Virus record (IMG/VR): IMGVR_UViG_3300047276_000734
Location: 1-23,462 of that record
Source of the DNA: a virus
Strand: one strand, 5' to 3'
Length of the DNA: 23,462 bases
Made by a program: the position numbers and the translations under genes. Under the pieces are notes generated by a model. That model did no database searches. It was not told where the DNA came from and saw only the letters and a program-made list of their open reading frames with translations. This document shows positions 12,889-19,236 of this stretch, piece by piece (position 1 is the first letter of the stretch; every line of letters starts with the position of its first letter).

Positions 12889-12917
12889 TTGACACGCACC
12901 CCATTCCGTGCTACCCC
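12889..12917 (+). promoter_or_regulatory. Rightward promoter
   Basis: A perfect TTGACA (12889-12894) is followed at 17 bp by CGTGC-TACCCC. The CTTGACACG...CGTGCTA block is shared with the promoter at 18179. Transcription would start near 12924, leaving a short leader with GGAGG before ATG 12950. Confidence 0.65.
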
Positions 12918-12949
12918 AGTGCCACCATTCCCCGGAGGGCTTAACGGCC

Positions 12950-13273
12950 ATGCGAGGCGCACACACCTACCCCCATCCGATCGGCCCGCCCACTCTCGGC
13001 CAGCACCTCTCGACCGAGGCCGTCCGGCTCGCCAGCTTCCGCGGCCACAACGCGCTCTACACGCTCGACCCCGACACCTGCGCGCTCGCTTTCGCTTTGC
13101 GGATCGCTCTCGACCAGCAGATGTACATCCTGCGCGATCTCGTCGCCCGCCGCAGCGACGACGACGCCTGGGACCACAACTGGGGCATCGGCTACCGCGC
13201 GTGGCTCGCCCAGATGCAGGAAGTTCTCGACGCGCTCGACAACCTCTCGCCGGAGCCTGACTTTGATGCGTGA
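12950..13273 (+). CDS. Small helical protein, unknown
   Basis: This 107-aa protein is the first gene after the promoter. ATG 12950 has GGAGGG upstream, and the in-frame earlier ATG at 12908 lies in the -10 region. The N-terminus MRGAHTYPHPIGPPTLGQHL is extended. It is followed by amphipathic helices (LDPDTCALAFALRIALDQQM, ILRDLVARRS) and DAWDHNWGIGYRAWLAQMQE (72-91). It is soluble and acidic at the C-terminus. No family recognised. It overlaps the membrane peptide that follows by eight bases. Confidence 0.72.
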   Translation: MRGAHTYPHPIGPPTLGQHLSTEAVRLASFRGHNALYTLDPDTCALAFALRIALDQQMYILRDLVARRSDDDAWDHNWGIGYRAWLAQMQEVLDALDNLSPEPDFDA

Positions 13274-13376
13274 AGCTCTCCGCTTCACCTTGTTCGGCGC
13301 GGCCATCCTACTCGGCCTCGCCGCCCTCTTTCTCGCGACGACATGGGGCATCATTACGATGGGGGAGCTACGGTGA
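13266..13376 (+). CDS. 36-aa single-pass membrane peptide
   Basis: ATG 13266 overlaps the end of the previous gene. The product MREALRFTLFGAAILLGLAA continues LFLATTWGIITMGELR, with a single hydrophobic span of about 22 residues and a basic N-terminus. It ends in GTGA overlap with the next gene. The tight overlap on both sides supports it. Possible roles are membrane modulation or lysis; none is shown. Confidence 0.6.
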   Translation: MREALRFTLFGAAILLGLAALFLATTWGIITMGELR

Positions 13377-13543
13377 CGACTTGGGCTTTCTCGCTAACCG
13401 TTCAAACACCTACCGGTACATATAACGTAACACTGTCCGGTTTCAGCTCGCGGGAGTTGGCATATTCCGCCGTAGAAGTTGTTCTCGACTGCCGGCCGCC
13501 CAACGTTGAATGGTGGAGATTTCATGTTTTCGAGATCAAATAA
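13373..13543 (+). CDS. Small beta-rich protein, unknown
   Basis: GTG 13373 overlaps the previous stop (GTGA), with GGGAG six bases upstream; this gives 56 aa starting MTTWAFSLTVQTPTGTYNVT. Alternating hydrophobic residues suggest a beta-hairpin, followed by a helix SRELAYSAVEVVL and a WWRFHVFEI strand. It overlaps the next gene by 20 bases. It is less GC-rich than flanking genes. Function unknown. Confidence 0.62.
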   Translation: MTTWAFSLTVQTPTGTYNVTLSGFSSRELAYSAVEVVLDCRPPNVEWWRFHVFEIK

Positions 13544-13748
13544 CGACCGCCGCATCATCACCTGCGAGGACTGCGGCGGCGATGGCGGACATCAACGCTA
13601 CGACGACCACCACTTCGACATCGGTTGGTGGATTTGCCCGTTGTGTGAAGGCCGCGGCTCGATCGAAGTCCCCGTCGAGCCCATTACCCAGGCCGATTTG
13701 ACGGTCAACTGTCCGCCGCCCTACATCGTCGAGGACGACAGCGAATGA
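13524..13748 (+). CDS. DnaJ-type Zn-ribbon small protein
   Basis: This 74-aa protein starts at ATG 13524 behind GGAG; an upstream in-frame ATG at 13479 is ignored. It contains CEDCGGDGG (residues 14-22) and CPLCEGRGS (38-46). This is a pair of CxxCxGxG-like knuckles, as in the DnaJ cysteine-rich domain, expected to bind one zinc. A YDDHHFDIGWWIC linker separates them, and an acidic tail ends the protein. Such mini zinc ribbons are frequent in phages of Alphaproteobacteria; partner and function are unknown. Confidence 0.75.
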   Translation: MFSRSNNDRRIITCEDCGGDGGHQRYDDHHFDIGWWICPLCEGRGSIEVPVEPITQADLTVNCPPPYIVEDDSE

Positions 13749-13966
13749 CACCCATGTCTGAGGCCGAACTGCTCGCGGCGATTGGCGCTGCCGAAGGCGA
13801 CGGCATTCGTATCCTCTCCCTCCTCCGCCAGTACCGTGACGCGCACAGGCAGGAGGAGCGGGAGAGGTGCGAAGCACTACTCACCAAAGCGAAAAAGCGC
13901 ATCGACGCTCTGGAAATGCAGATCGAGGATGAGGAAGCCAAATGGTCAGACGATTTTGGCTTTTAA
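13745..13966 (+). CDS. Small coiled-coil protein
   Basis: ATG 13745 overlaps the previous stop (ATGA); a second ATG three codons on (13754) is also possible. The 73-aa product has SEAELLAAIGAAEGDGIRIL, then a highly charged helix through RQEERERCEALLTKAKKRID and ALEMQIEDEEAKW. A parallel coiled coil is likely. The end WSDDFGF is acidic/aromatic. Function unknown. Confidence 0.68.
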   Translation: MTPMSEAELLAAIGAAEGDGIRILSLLRQYRDAHRQEERERCEALLTKAKKRIDALEMQIEDEEAKWSDDFGF

Positions 13967-13999
13967 GGCGCCGCAACCTCCCCACCACGGAGCCCGAGC

Positions 14000-14206
14000 A
14001 TGGGTGAGAAGTTGCCCCCGTTAACCGCCGATGAGCGCGCGACTGCGGTAGCATTCTCGCGGTTCGTTGGTGAGCGCCTAGACGAGCTTAACGACAAAAT
14101 CGCCAATCTTGAGCACGAGCGAAAGCAATTGCTGGCTGCGGAGAAGCTTATCGGGGATTTCTACTACAATCGCCGCGCCGCCCTACGGGAGCGGCCCAAT
14201 GACTGA
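14000..14206 (+). CDS. Small helical protein, unknown
   Basis: This 68-aa protein starts at ATG 14000 behind CGGAGCC. After MGEKLPPLTADERATAVAFS comes a helix VGERLDELNDKIANLEHERK (24-43) with heptad spacing, then LLAAEKLIGDFYYNRR. It is probably a short coiled-coil dimer. It overlaps the next gene by eight bases. Function unknown. Confidence 0.68.
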   Translation: MGEKLPPLTADERATAVAFSRFVGERLDELNDKIANLEHERKQLLAAEKLIGDFYYNRRAALRERPND

Positions 14207-14402
14207 GCGGAAGCCGCAGCTTGCATACGCGCCGATTAGCCCAAAAGGGCTGATGGCACCTTCTAATATCCGCGAAACACGCCTTGCTGCCAGCGAAACA
14301 ATAGGAAGGCGCTTTCGCGACGGTTGGTCGACCGCTCACGAACTCGGCTGGCGCATCGCCCGCGTGCGGATCGAACTCGACGAGGAGAAGAGCAGTGAGT
14401 GA
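14199..14402 (+). CDS. Small basic protein, unknown
   Basis: This 67-aa frame from ATG 14199 overlaps its neighbours on both sides. It begins MTERKPQLAYAPISPKGLMA. Its helical second half, RRFRDGWSTAHELGWRIARV, ends in an acidic ELDEEKSSE. The GWRIARVRIEL segment suggests an amphipathic helix. GGAG sits about 12 bases upstream, so translation may rely on coupling. No family recognised. Confidence 0.62.
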   Translation: MTERKPQLAYAPISPKGLMAPSNIRETRLAASETIGRRFRDGWSTAHELGWRIARVRIELDEEKSSE

Positions 14403-15645
14403 GACGTACAGACATCGCAGACGCGGAACGCTTTACACAGTCGTCGGGACTGCTTCACTACAAACGGCCATGCCGGCGCGCGAGGGCGAAGATTTGATTG
14501 TATATCGTGGTACGGATGAAGTTTTGTGGGCGCGCCCCATCACAGAATTCTTTGACGGACGTTTCGAGAAAGTCGCGACCCCGCCCCGCCCCGAGACTGT
14601 CGAAGTGCCGGCGGAGCCGACCGAAGCAATGCTGTCGGCTGGACACGCCCAACTACACATGCACGGCGTCGCGATAAATACTTATCTCGGGGTGGTCCTT
14701 CGTCGGGCATATGCTGCAATGCTCTCCGCCCGCCCCACCGTGGCCGAGACGATGGAAATTTGCGGAGCCTGCGCTGGGAGCGGGATAGGAGTGAATGGCC
14801 CCGAGAGCACTTGCAGTTTCTGCGCGGGGAGCGGTGGCGTCCCTCCCGTGGCCGAGACGGGGGTGGAGGCGCTCCTTGCCGCAGAATGGACGGAGGGCTG
14901 CTCTCCGGGCGCGGCGGCGCGGAAGCTCTGCCGATGCTTGTCGGGCCCCGACCATCCGCTTTTGCGCAAGCTGCTTGAAGCCATGCTCGCTCATCAGAAC
15001 GAGACGTATGCGGAGGCCGCCTCCCTCCGCGCCAAGCTCGCCGAGGCGGAGCGGGATGCTGCTCGTGAGGAGCTTTCAGGCGATCGGTGGCGCATCCGCG
15101 AGGCTGAGACGCAAGAGGCACTGCAAGCGATCGGTGAGGAGTTCGGCGTTCGCGGCGGCGAGCCGCGCACGAGCGGCATCCGGCGCGTTCTGACGGAGCA
15201 GCGCGCTGCCCTTGCGGCATGGCAAGAAGTCGCGAGACGATCTGGCGTATGCATGACGTGCGCAATCAGCGCTCCCGAGCCATATGGCTGCACCGATTGC
15301 CTCAACACCGGATGGGATGGAGGCGCTCCTGCCGGCTTCACCCCAGAAGCCACCATCGCCGCCCGAGACAAGCGCATCGCCGAGCTGACGGCGGGGCTGG
15401 GCGATCTAGTGATGTTCTACCGCCTCAGTGGCGAGGACGCACTGGATCACTTCGAGCGCGTGGCTGAGCAGTTCTATCGCGACACCAGCTATCTCCGGCC
15501 CGGCAAGGACTGCCGGCTGCATGGCGACGAGGTGCGCCGCGCGAAGTGGGACGAGTGGGTGGACGCAAAGGTAGCGCGCGCCCGCGCTCTCCTTGCCGGC
15601 GAGGCACCGCCCGCGCCTCGGGATGGAGAGGGAGATGCACGATGA
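14395..15645 (+). CDS. Composite DUF1653-like / Zn-knuckle phage protein
   Basis: GTG 14395 follows GGAGAAGAGCA, giving 416 aa. Residues 4-60 (YRHRRRGTLYTVVGTA..., LIVYRGTDEVLWARPITEFFDGRF) match the DUF1653-like phage module. Residues 72-112 (VPAEPTEAMLSAGHAQLHMH...YAAML) are another recurrent phage module. CGACAGSG (123-130) and CSFCAGSG (140-147) form a DnaJ-like zinc knuckle; C286/C289 with C299/C302 form a second. A charged coiled coil spans about 203-245. The C-terminus is helical. This looks like a mosaic built from modules that elsewhere are separate small proteins. The biochemical role is unknown; scaffolding or DNA/RNA-binding is possible. Confidence 0.78.
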   Translation: MSETYRHRRRGTLYTVVGTASLQTAMPAREGEDLIVYRGTDEVLWARPITEFFDGRFEKVATPPRPETVEVPAEPTEAMLSAGHAQLHMHGVAINTYLGVVLRRAYAAMLSARPTVAETMEICGACAGSGIGVNGPESTCSFCAGSGGVPPVAETGVEALLAAEWTEGCSPGAAARKLCRCLSGPDHPLLRKLLEAMLAHQNETYAEAASLRAKLAEAERDAAREELSGDRWRIREAETQEALQAIGEEFGVRGGEPRTSGIRRVLTEQRAALAAWQEVARRSGVCMTCAISAPEPYGCTDCLNTGWDGGAPAGFTPEATIAARDKRIAELTAGLGDLVMFYRLSGEDALDHFERVAEQFYRDTSYLRPGKDCRLHGDEVRRAKWDEWVDAKVARARALLAGEAPPAPRDGEGDAR

Positions 15646-16015
15646 CGAGCGTCGCGTGACCGCCCGCCGCCGCCCCGGCCAGCACATCGGCCCCCAGCGC
15701 TTGTGGTCGGACGACGAGTTCGCCCGCCTGCTCCGCATGGTCGAATTTGGCTACACCCGACCGAAAATTGCTCAACTTCTCGGCCGTCACGAATCCAGCG
15801 TCATGGCGAAGCTGGCTCGCCACAACATTCGCCTCGTCGGCCGCCGCGAACCAAAGCGCCACCGCCTACAACTCCTGCTCACGGACACCCAGCATGCCGC
15901 TCTCAGAAAGCAAGCCGGAACTATCCCGATCCGAACTTATGTCCTCTCACTACTATTCGGGAAACAGGTTCGTGAGCGAGAGCGAGCGAGCCCGAAGGCA
16001 AGCGATCCGGGATGA
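15635..16015 (+). CDS. HTH + RHH-like DNA-binding protein (paralogue 1)
   Basis: The start chosen is ATG 15635, after GGAGAGGGAG; ATG 15623 is an alternative. The 126-aa product has a GcrA/homeodomain-like HTH at about 24-66: WSDDEFARLLRMVEFG, then TRPKIAQLLGRHESSVMAKL. Its C-terminal half (about 80-110) reads LLLTDTQHAALRKQAGTIPI followed by RTYVLSLLF, a MobC/ribbon-helix-helix-like pattern. The next gene has the same order of domains. It is probably a transcriptional regulator or DNA-organising protein for this early block. It lies upstream of the helicase operon. Confidence 0.75.
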   Translation: MHDDERRVTARRRPGQHIGPQRLWSDDEFARLLRMVEFGYTRPKIAQLLGRHESSVMAKLARHNIRLVGRREPKRHRLQLLLTDTQHAALRKQAGTIPIRTYVLSLLFGKQVRERERASPKASDPG

Positions 16016-16241
16016 CTATGCCGAAGGCATCCCGATCAAGATCATCTGCGCCCGCTACAAGGTCCACAAGGGCTCGATCTACAACTTCTGCCGCGACCTG
16101 CCCCGCCGTATGGACCAGTTCGCCGACCGCAAGCACGTCTGCGCCATCCGCCTGACATCCGCCGAACTCGCCGAGGCCAATCGGCTGCGCGGCAAGGTCC
16201 CGCTCTCCACCTTCCTCCGTAAAAGGATTTTCCGCCCGTGA
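15972..16241 (+). CDS. HTH + RHH-like DNA-binding protein (paralogue 2)
   Basis: GTG 15972 after AAACAGG gives 89 aa and a 44-base overlap with paralogue 1; ATG 15939 or 15894 would add 11 or 26 residues. Residues 9-42 form an HTH (RQAIRDDYAEGIPIKIICAR, then YKVHKGSIYNFCRDL). Residues 60-87 (RLTSAELAEANRLRGKVPLS, TFLRKRIF) align without gaps to residues 81-108 of paralogue 1 (7 of 28 identical, including L-T, G-x-x-P and T). The two probably arose by duplication and may heterodimerise on DNA. Confidence 0.72.
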   Translation: MSESERARRQAIRDDYAEGIPIKIICARYKVHKGSIYNFCRDLPRRMDQFADRKHVCAIRLTSAELAEANRLRGKVPLSTFLRKRIFRP

Positions 16242-16489
16242 GCACCGAACAAGTCCAGGCCATCCTCGATTTCGCCGTCGCGAACAACGGCGCCACGATC
16301 ACCGTCCCCGACGCGACCGCCGCCATGACGCTCCGCCGCCAGCTCTACAACAAGCGGGTCCGGCATCGCGCGAAGGGCAACGACAGCTACGACTCCCTCT
16401 ACATCTCGATCAAGGACGACCCGCCGCGCCTCGTCATCACGGTCGGCTTCCCGTTCGATCTCCAGATTGTCGCGGGAGGGCAGGCGTGA
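16238..16489 (+). CDS. Small conserved phage protein, unknown
   Basis: This 83-aa protein starts at GTG 16238 in GTGA overlap with the stop of paralogue 2 and ends in GTGA overlap with the helicase. It begins MSTEQVQAILDFAVANNGAT, then ITVPDATAAMTLRRQLYNKR, YDSLYISIKDDPPRLVITVG and a short tail. The helix followed by strands resembles small dsDNA- or ssDNA-binding folds, but no named family is recognised. Coupling to the helicase suggests a role in the same process. Confidence 0.75.
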   Translation: MSTEQVQAILDFAVANNGATITVPDATAAMTLRRQLYNKRVRHRAKGNDSYDSLYISIKDDPPRLVITVGFPFDLQIVAGGQA

Positions 16490-17928
16490 CGCCAACGTAC
16501 GAGCAGCAAGCAATCATCGAAGCCGCCAAGCACTCGGCCGATAACCTCCTAATCCAGGCGTACGCCGGGACTGGAAAGACTTCGACGATGGTCATGGTCG
16601 CTAAGGCATTGTCGTCTACACCCACACTAGCTTTGGCGTTTAACAAACGTATCAGCGACGAAATGTCCCAGCGTTTCAGCGGCAACGTCGAGTCGCGGAC
16701 GCTCAACGCGCTCGGCCATCGCGTCTGGATGAAAGCGACCGGCAAGCGCCTCGTGGTCGACGGCGCCAAGGCCCGCAACATCCTGAAGGAGCGGATCGGC
16801 GAGCTACCGTTGCGTCGGCGGGACGCCGCGTGGGACGCTTACGGTGAACTGTCTCGCTTGTGCGAGACCGCCCGTCTCGCCGGCTATATCCCGCCCGGCC
16901 TCGCGCAGAGCGAAAAGTCCCTGTGCCAAATTGAGGACCTGTTCGATGACCGAGACCCGCCCGGCTTCGCTGTCGATCTCATTAACGAATGCCTTAAGCG
17001 CGGAATTAAAGCTAGCTTCGACGGGCGTATTGATTTTACAGATCAAGTTTACATGCCCGGTCTGTTCGGAGGAACGTTCCCGAGCTATCCCCTTGTCATC
17101 GTCGACGAGGCGCAAGATTTGTCGGCACTCAACCATTACATGCTCAGTAGGCTTGCCCGGAAACGTCTCGTTGCGGTGGGAGACAGTCGTCAGTCCATCT
17201 ACGGCTTCCGCGGAGCCGTCACCTCCGGCATGCGAATCCTTGCCGAACGATTCGACATGCGAGAACTCCCCCTCAGCATAACCTTCCGCTGTCCCCGCGC
17301 CGTCGTCGCGCTCGCGCAAGCGCACGCCCTGGCCCTGACCGCAGCGGAAGGCAACCCCGAAGGCGTTGTCGAATATCTCGACAACTGGGACGCCAGCAGC
17401 GTGCCTGATGGCACCGCGATCCTCTGCCGCAACAACGCCCCGCTCATGCGCGCCGCCCTCCATCTTCTCGCGAACGGCCACCCAGTCCGCGTCCACGGCA
17501 AGGACATCGGCCCCGGCCTCGTCAAACAACTAAAGGGCCTCGGCCCCGAGGGGACCAAGCAACACGAGGTGTTCGCATTGATCGACCGCTGGGAGGCGAA
17601 ACGGCTCGCCGAGGTGAAGGAAGGTGCGAAGCCCGGTATCGCCGACCGGGCCGCTTGCTTGCGCGTCTTCGCCAACCACGGCAAATCACTCGCCGCCGCG
17701 GTCGCGTACGCCGAAGCCCTCTTCCGCCAGGAAGGCACCATCCACTTCCTGACCGGCCACAAATCCAAGGGCCTCGAATGGGACACGGTCTACCACCTCG
17801 ACCCGCATCTCTGCGGCCAGTTCGCCCGGTCGGACGAAGAACGGGAGCAGGACCGCAACCTGCACTACGTCATCACAACGCGCGCGAAGCGCCGGCTCGT
17901 TCACGTCACGACGGAGGGGATGCTGTGA
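16486..17928 (+). CDS. UvrD/Rep-like superfamily 1 DNA helicase
   Basis: This 480-aa ATP-dependent helicase starts at GTG 16486. Motif Q/I: YEQQAII and AYAGTGKTST (25-34). Ia: LALAFNKRI (48-56). II: LVIVDEAQD (203-211). III: VAVGDSRQSIYGFRGA (229-244). IV-V region: LPLSITFRCPRAVV and FLTGHKSKGLEWDTVY. VI: YVITTRAKRRLVHV near the end. All catalytic motifs are present; it is shorter than cellular UvrD (about 720 aa), with reduced 1B/2B domains as in phage forms. It probably unwinds DNA in replication or recombination. The DNA is less GC-rich around Walker A and between Walker B and motif III than elsewhere in the gene. It is coupled to genes on both sides by GTGA overlaps. Confidence 0.93.
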   Translation: MTPTYEQQAIIEAAKHSADNLLIQAYAGTGKTSTMVMVAKALSSTPTLALAFNKRISDEMSQRFSGNVESRTLNALGHRVWMKATGKRLVVDGAKARNILKERIGELPLRRRDAAWDAYGELSRLCETARLAGYIPPGLAQSEKSLCQIEDLFDDRDPPGFAVDLINECLKRGIKASFDGRIDFTDQVYMPGLFGGTFPSYPLVIVDEAQDLSALNHYMLSRLARKRLVAVGDSRQSIYGFRGAVTSGMRILAERFDMRELPLSITFRCPRAVVALAQAHALALTAAEGNPEGVVEYLDNWDASSVPDGTAILCRNNAPLMRAALHLLANGHPVRVHGKDIGPGLVKQLKGLGPEGTKQHEVFALIDRWEAKRLAEVKEGAKPGIADRAACLRVFANHGKSLAAAVAYAEALFRQEGTIHFLTGHKSKGLEWDTVYHLDPHLCGQFARSDEEREQDRNLHYVITTRAKRRLVHVTTEGML

Positions 17929-18182
17929 TTGTCTACACACTCCAGAATATTCACACGGAATGCTACGCATATTATAACGCAGTCACCTTCACGCATACAC
18001 AGGAGATGCCGCTCAGGTTCTACAGGAACTTCGAGGAGGCGGAGGAATGCTATCTTCGCCTTCCGCTTTCTGAAGCCCGTCATTGGAAGATTGTAACCTT
18101 TGAAATCTCCGATCCCAAAGGATCATTCAATCTCACCTATTTTCTGCCGGAAAAGCGGGTTGCGGTGCGGCCGGGGGCTTGA
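17925..18182 (+). CDS. Small protein downstream of helicase, unknown
   Basis: GTG 17925 overlaps the helicase stop (GTGA), with GGAGGGG upstream. The 85-aa product MIVYTLQNIHTECYAYYNAV then LRFYRNFEEAEECYLRLPLS looks alpha/beta, with a C-terminal YFLPEKRVAVRPGA. Base composition is clearly more AT-rich than the helicase, hinting at separate acquisition. Its TGA is embedded in the -35 box of the next promoter. Function unknown. Confidence 0.68.
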   Translation: MIVYTLQNIHTECYAYYNAVTFTHTQEMPLRFYRNFEEAEECYLRLPLSEARHWKIVTFEISDPKGSFNLTYFLPEKRVAVRPGA

Positions 18183-18207
18183 CACGATCCGGCTCCCGTG
18201 CTAATCA
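18179..18207 (+). promoter_or_regulatory. Strong rightward promoter
   Basis: A perfect TTGACA (18179-18184), a 17-bp spacer ending CGTGC, and -10 TAATCA (18202-18207) form an extended-type promoter. It is the best match among three related promoters in the window. Transcription should begin near 18214, exactly where the leader hairpin begins. It drives the 202-aa gene. Confidence 0.75.
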
Positions 18208-18212
18208 GTTGC

Positions 18213-18300
18213 CCGAAGTCGCGAAGCGACGGCAACCAATCTCGTCGCTGCGACTTCACCTCTTAGGGCCGTCTGGCCCGCGGTCCAACAGGGAGTACCC
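18213..18300 (+). promoter_or_regulatory. Structured 5' leader with alternative folds
   Basis: Fold 1: GAAGTCGC (18215-18222) with GCGACTTC (18250-18257), continued by AGCGAC (18225-18230) with GTCGCT (18244-18249), both perfect. Fold 2: GTTGCC (18208-18213) with GGCAAC (18231-18236) enclosing GTCGC-GAA-GCGAC. The folds share bases and exclude each other. A GGGCC-GTCT-GGCCC hairpin (18266-18279) and GGGAG precede ATG 18301. It may be a stabilising or regulatory leader. Confidence 0.6.
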
Positions 18301-18909
18301 ATGACCACCTTCACCGTGAACGACCAGACCTTCGATGTCCAGGACATCTACGAAGCCGGCCATACCCTCAACGAGTTCGAGGCCGCCGCGCTCAACGAAG
18401 TGCGGGCGAGCAAGATCGCGAGCGCGTGGGGCCAGCGCATTCGACAGGCCGCGAAGAAGGGCCGAGAGTTCGACGGATCGCAGGCCGCGCTCGAACAGTA
18501 CGCCGCCGCCTATCAGCTCGGCAACATGCCGAGGGGTCCGGTCGGCAAGGGCGCCAAGGACCCGGTCGCGGCCGAGGCCAAGCGCGTCGCTACCGAAATG
18601 CTCCGCGCGCACATCAAGGCGCAGGGCGCGAAGCCGTCCGCGGTCGCCAACTTCGATCAGCTCGTCGAGGAGCTGGCCGCGCGCGAGGACATCGTTGCCC
18701 GTGCCCGCGAGCGGGTCGAGGCCGCGAAGAGCATTGCGATCGGCGAGCTGTCGCTGGAGATGAAGCCGGCCCCGGCCGAGCCTGAGCCGCCGGCCGCCGA
18801 GGAGCCCCAGCCTACTCCCAGCGTCTACGGCCCGGTCGAACAGGCGGCCGAGCAGCCGCGCAAGAATCGTCGTCGCGTCGCGACGCCTAGTCCCGTGTCG
18901 TTGCGATGA
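18301..18909 (+). CDS. 202-aa phage protein with disordered tail, unknown function
   Basis: ATG 18301 has GGGAG five bases upstream. The N-terminal half is ordered and helical: MTTFTVNDQTFDVQDIYEAG, then LNEFEAAALNEVRASKIASA and WGQRIRQAAKKG. The LN..RA..I......I..A pattern resembles an uncharacterised protein type found near phage replication genes. Residues 95-150 are mixed helical. From about 155 to the end it is Pro/Glu/Ala-rich (KPAPAEPEPPAAEEPQPTPS) with a final basic patch KNRRR, so disordered. It has its own promoter, structured leader and terminator, suggesting high, separately controlled expression, as for an abundant DNA-binding or structural factor. Function not established. Confidence 0.75.
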   Translation: MTTFTVNDQTFDVQDIYEAGHTLNEFEAAALNEVRASKIASAWGQRIRQAAKKGREFDGSQAALEQYAAAYQLGNMPRGPVGKGAKDPVAAEAKRVATEMLRAHIKAQGAKPSAVANFDQLVEELAAREDIVARARERVEAAKSIAIGELSLEMKPAPAEPEPPAAEEPQPTPSVYGPVEQAAEQPRKNRRRVATPSPVSLR

Positions 18910-18911
18910 CG

Positions 18912-18958
18912 GGCCGCGCACAGTTCCTTCGGGGAGCCAACCTGTGCGCGGCCACTTT
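18912..18958 (+). terminator. Strong intrinsic terminator
   Basis: A perfect 12-bp stem, GGCCGCGCACAG (18912-18923) with CTGTGCGCGGCC (18942-18953), is followed by ACTTTTA. It starts two bases after the stop of the 202-aa gene and closes that unit. Confidence 0.85.
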
Positions 18959-18960
18959 TA

Positions 18961-19067
18961 CCCGGTACACTATTCCATGACGGCGACTGTACCCGCCGAA
19001 CAACGGGAAGAGAACTTGCCCGTGTACCGGGATGCGATCATTGGGTTCAAAGTTCTCACAGGTACAG
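18961..19067 (+). repeat. Array of four GGTACA/TGTACC motifs with long-range pairing
   Basis: GGTACA occurs at 18964-18969 and 19061-19066, and TGTACC at 18988-18993 and 19023-19028. The first and third extend to an exact 10-bp inverted repeat (18961-18970 with 19022-19031). The second and fourth extend to an exact 7-bp repeat (18987-18993 with 19061-19067). The two pairings interlock like a pseudoknot. Alternatively these are operator half-sites. No convincing gene lies here; an ATG frame at 18978 lacks an RBS and runs into the tRNA. Confidence 0.6.
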
Positions 19068-19109
19068 ACAATTTGCCAGCCCTCGCTTCCTCCCCGATGC
19101 AGGCTGGCC

Positions 19110-19145
19110 GGCGGCGATCTGTTAGTCCCTTGGCAGATCGCCGCC
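19110..19145 (+). repeat. Perfect 12-bp hairpin upstream of tRNA genes
   Basis: GGCGGCGATCTG (19110-19121) pairs exactly with CAGATCGCCGCC (19134-19145) across a 12-base loop. No T-tract follows, so it is not a standard terminator. It ends 12 bases before the tRNA-Glu and could guide 5' processing or insulate the tRNA fold. Confidence 0.7.
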
Positions 19146-19157
19146 ACCCCGCTTCGC

Positions 19158-19233
19158 GGACCCGTCGTCTAAAGGTTAGGATTGCCGACTTTCACTCGGC
19201 AGGTGCCGGGTTCGAGTCCCGCCGGGTCCACCA
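19158..19233 (+). tRNA. tRNA-Glu (anticodon TTC)
   Basis: The acceptor stem is GGACCCG (19158-19164) with CGGGTCC (19223-19229), followed by discriminator A and an encoded CCA. The anticodon arm is GCCGA-CTTTCAC-TCGGC, with anticodon TTC. The T arm has GGGTTCGAGTCCC, with a C-C mismatch at its first pair. The D arm, GTCTAAAGGTTAGGAT, matches the usual tRNA-Glu pattern. Length is 76 with CCA. It probably supplements the host for GAA codons. Confidence 0.93.
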
Positions 19234-19236
19234 ACT

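Noticed and set aside
12889-12950. ATG 12908 as the start of the gene at 12950
   Set aside because: It would lie within the promoter, upstream of the predicted transcript start; GGAGGG supports ATG 12950.
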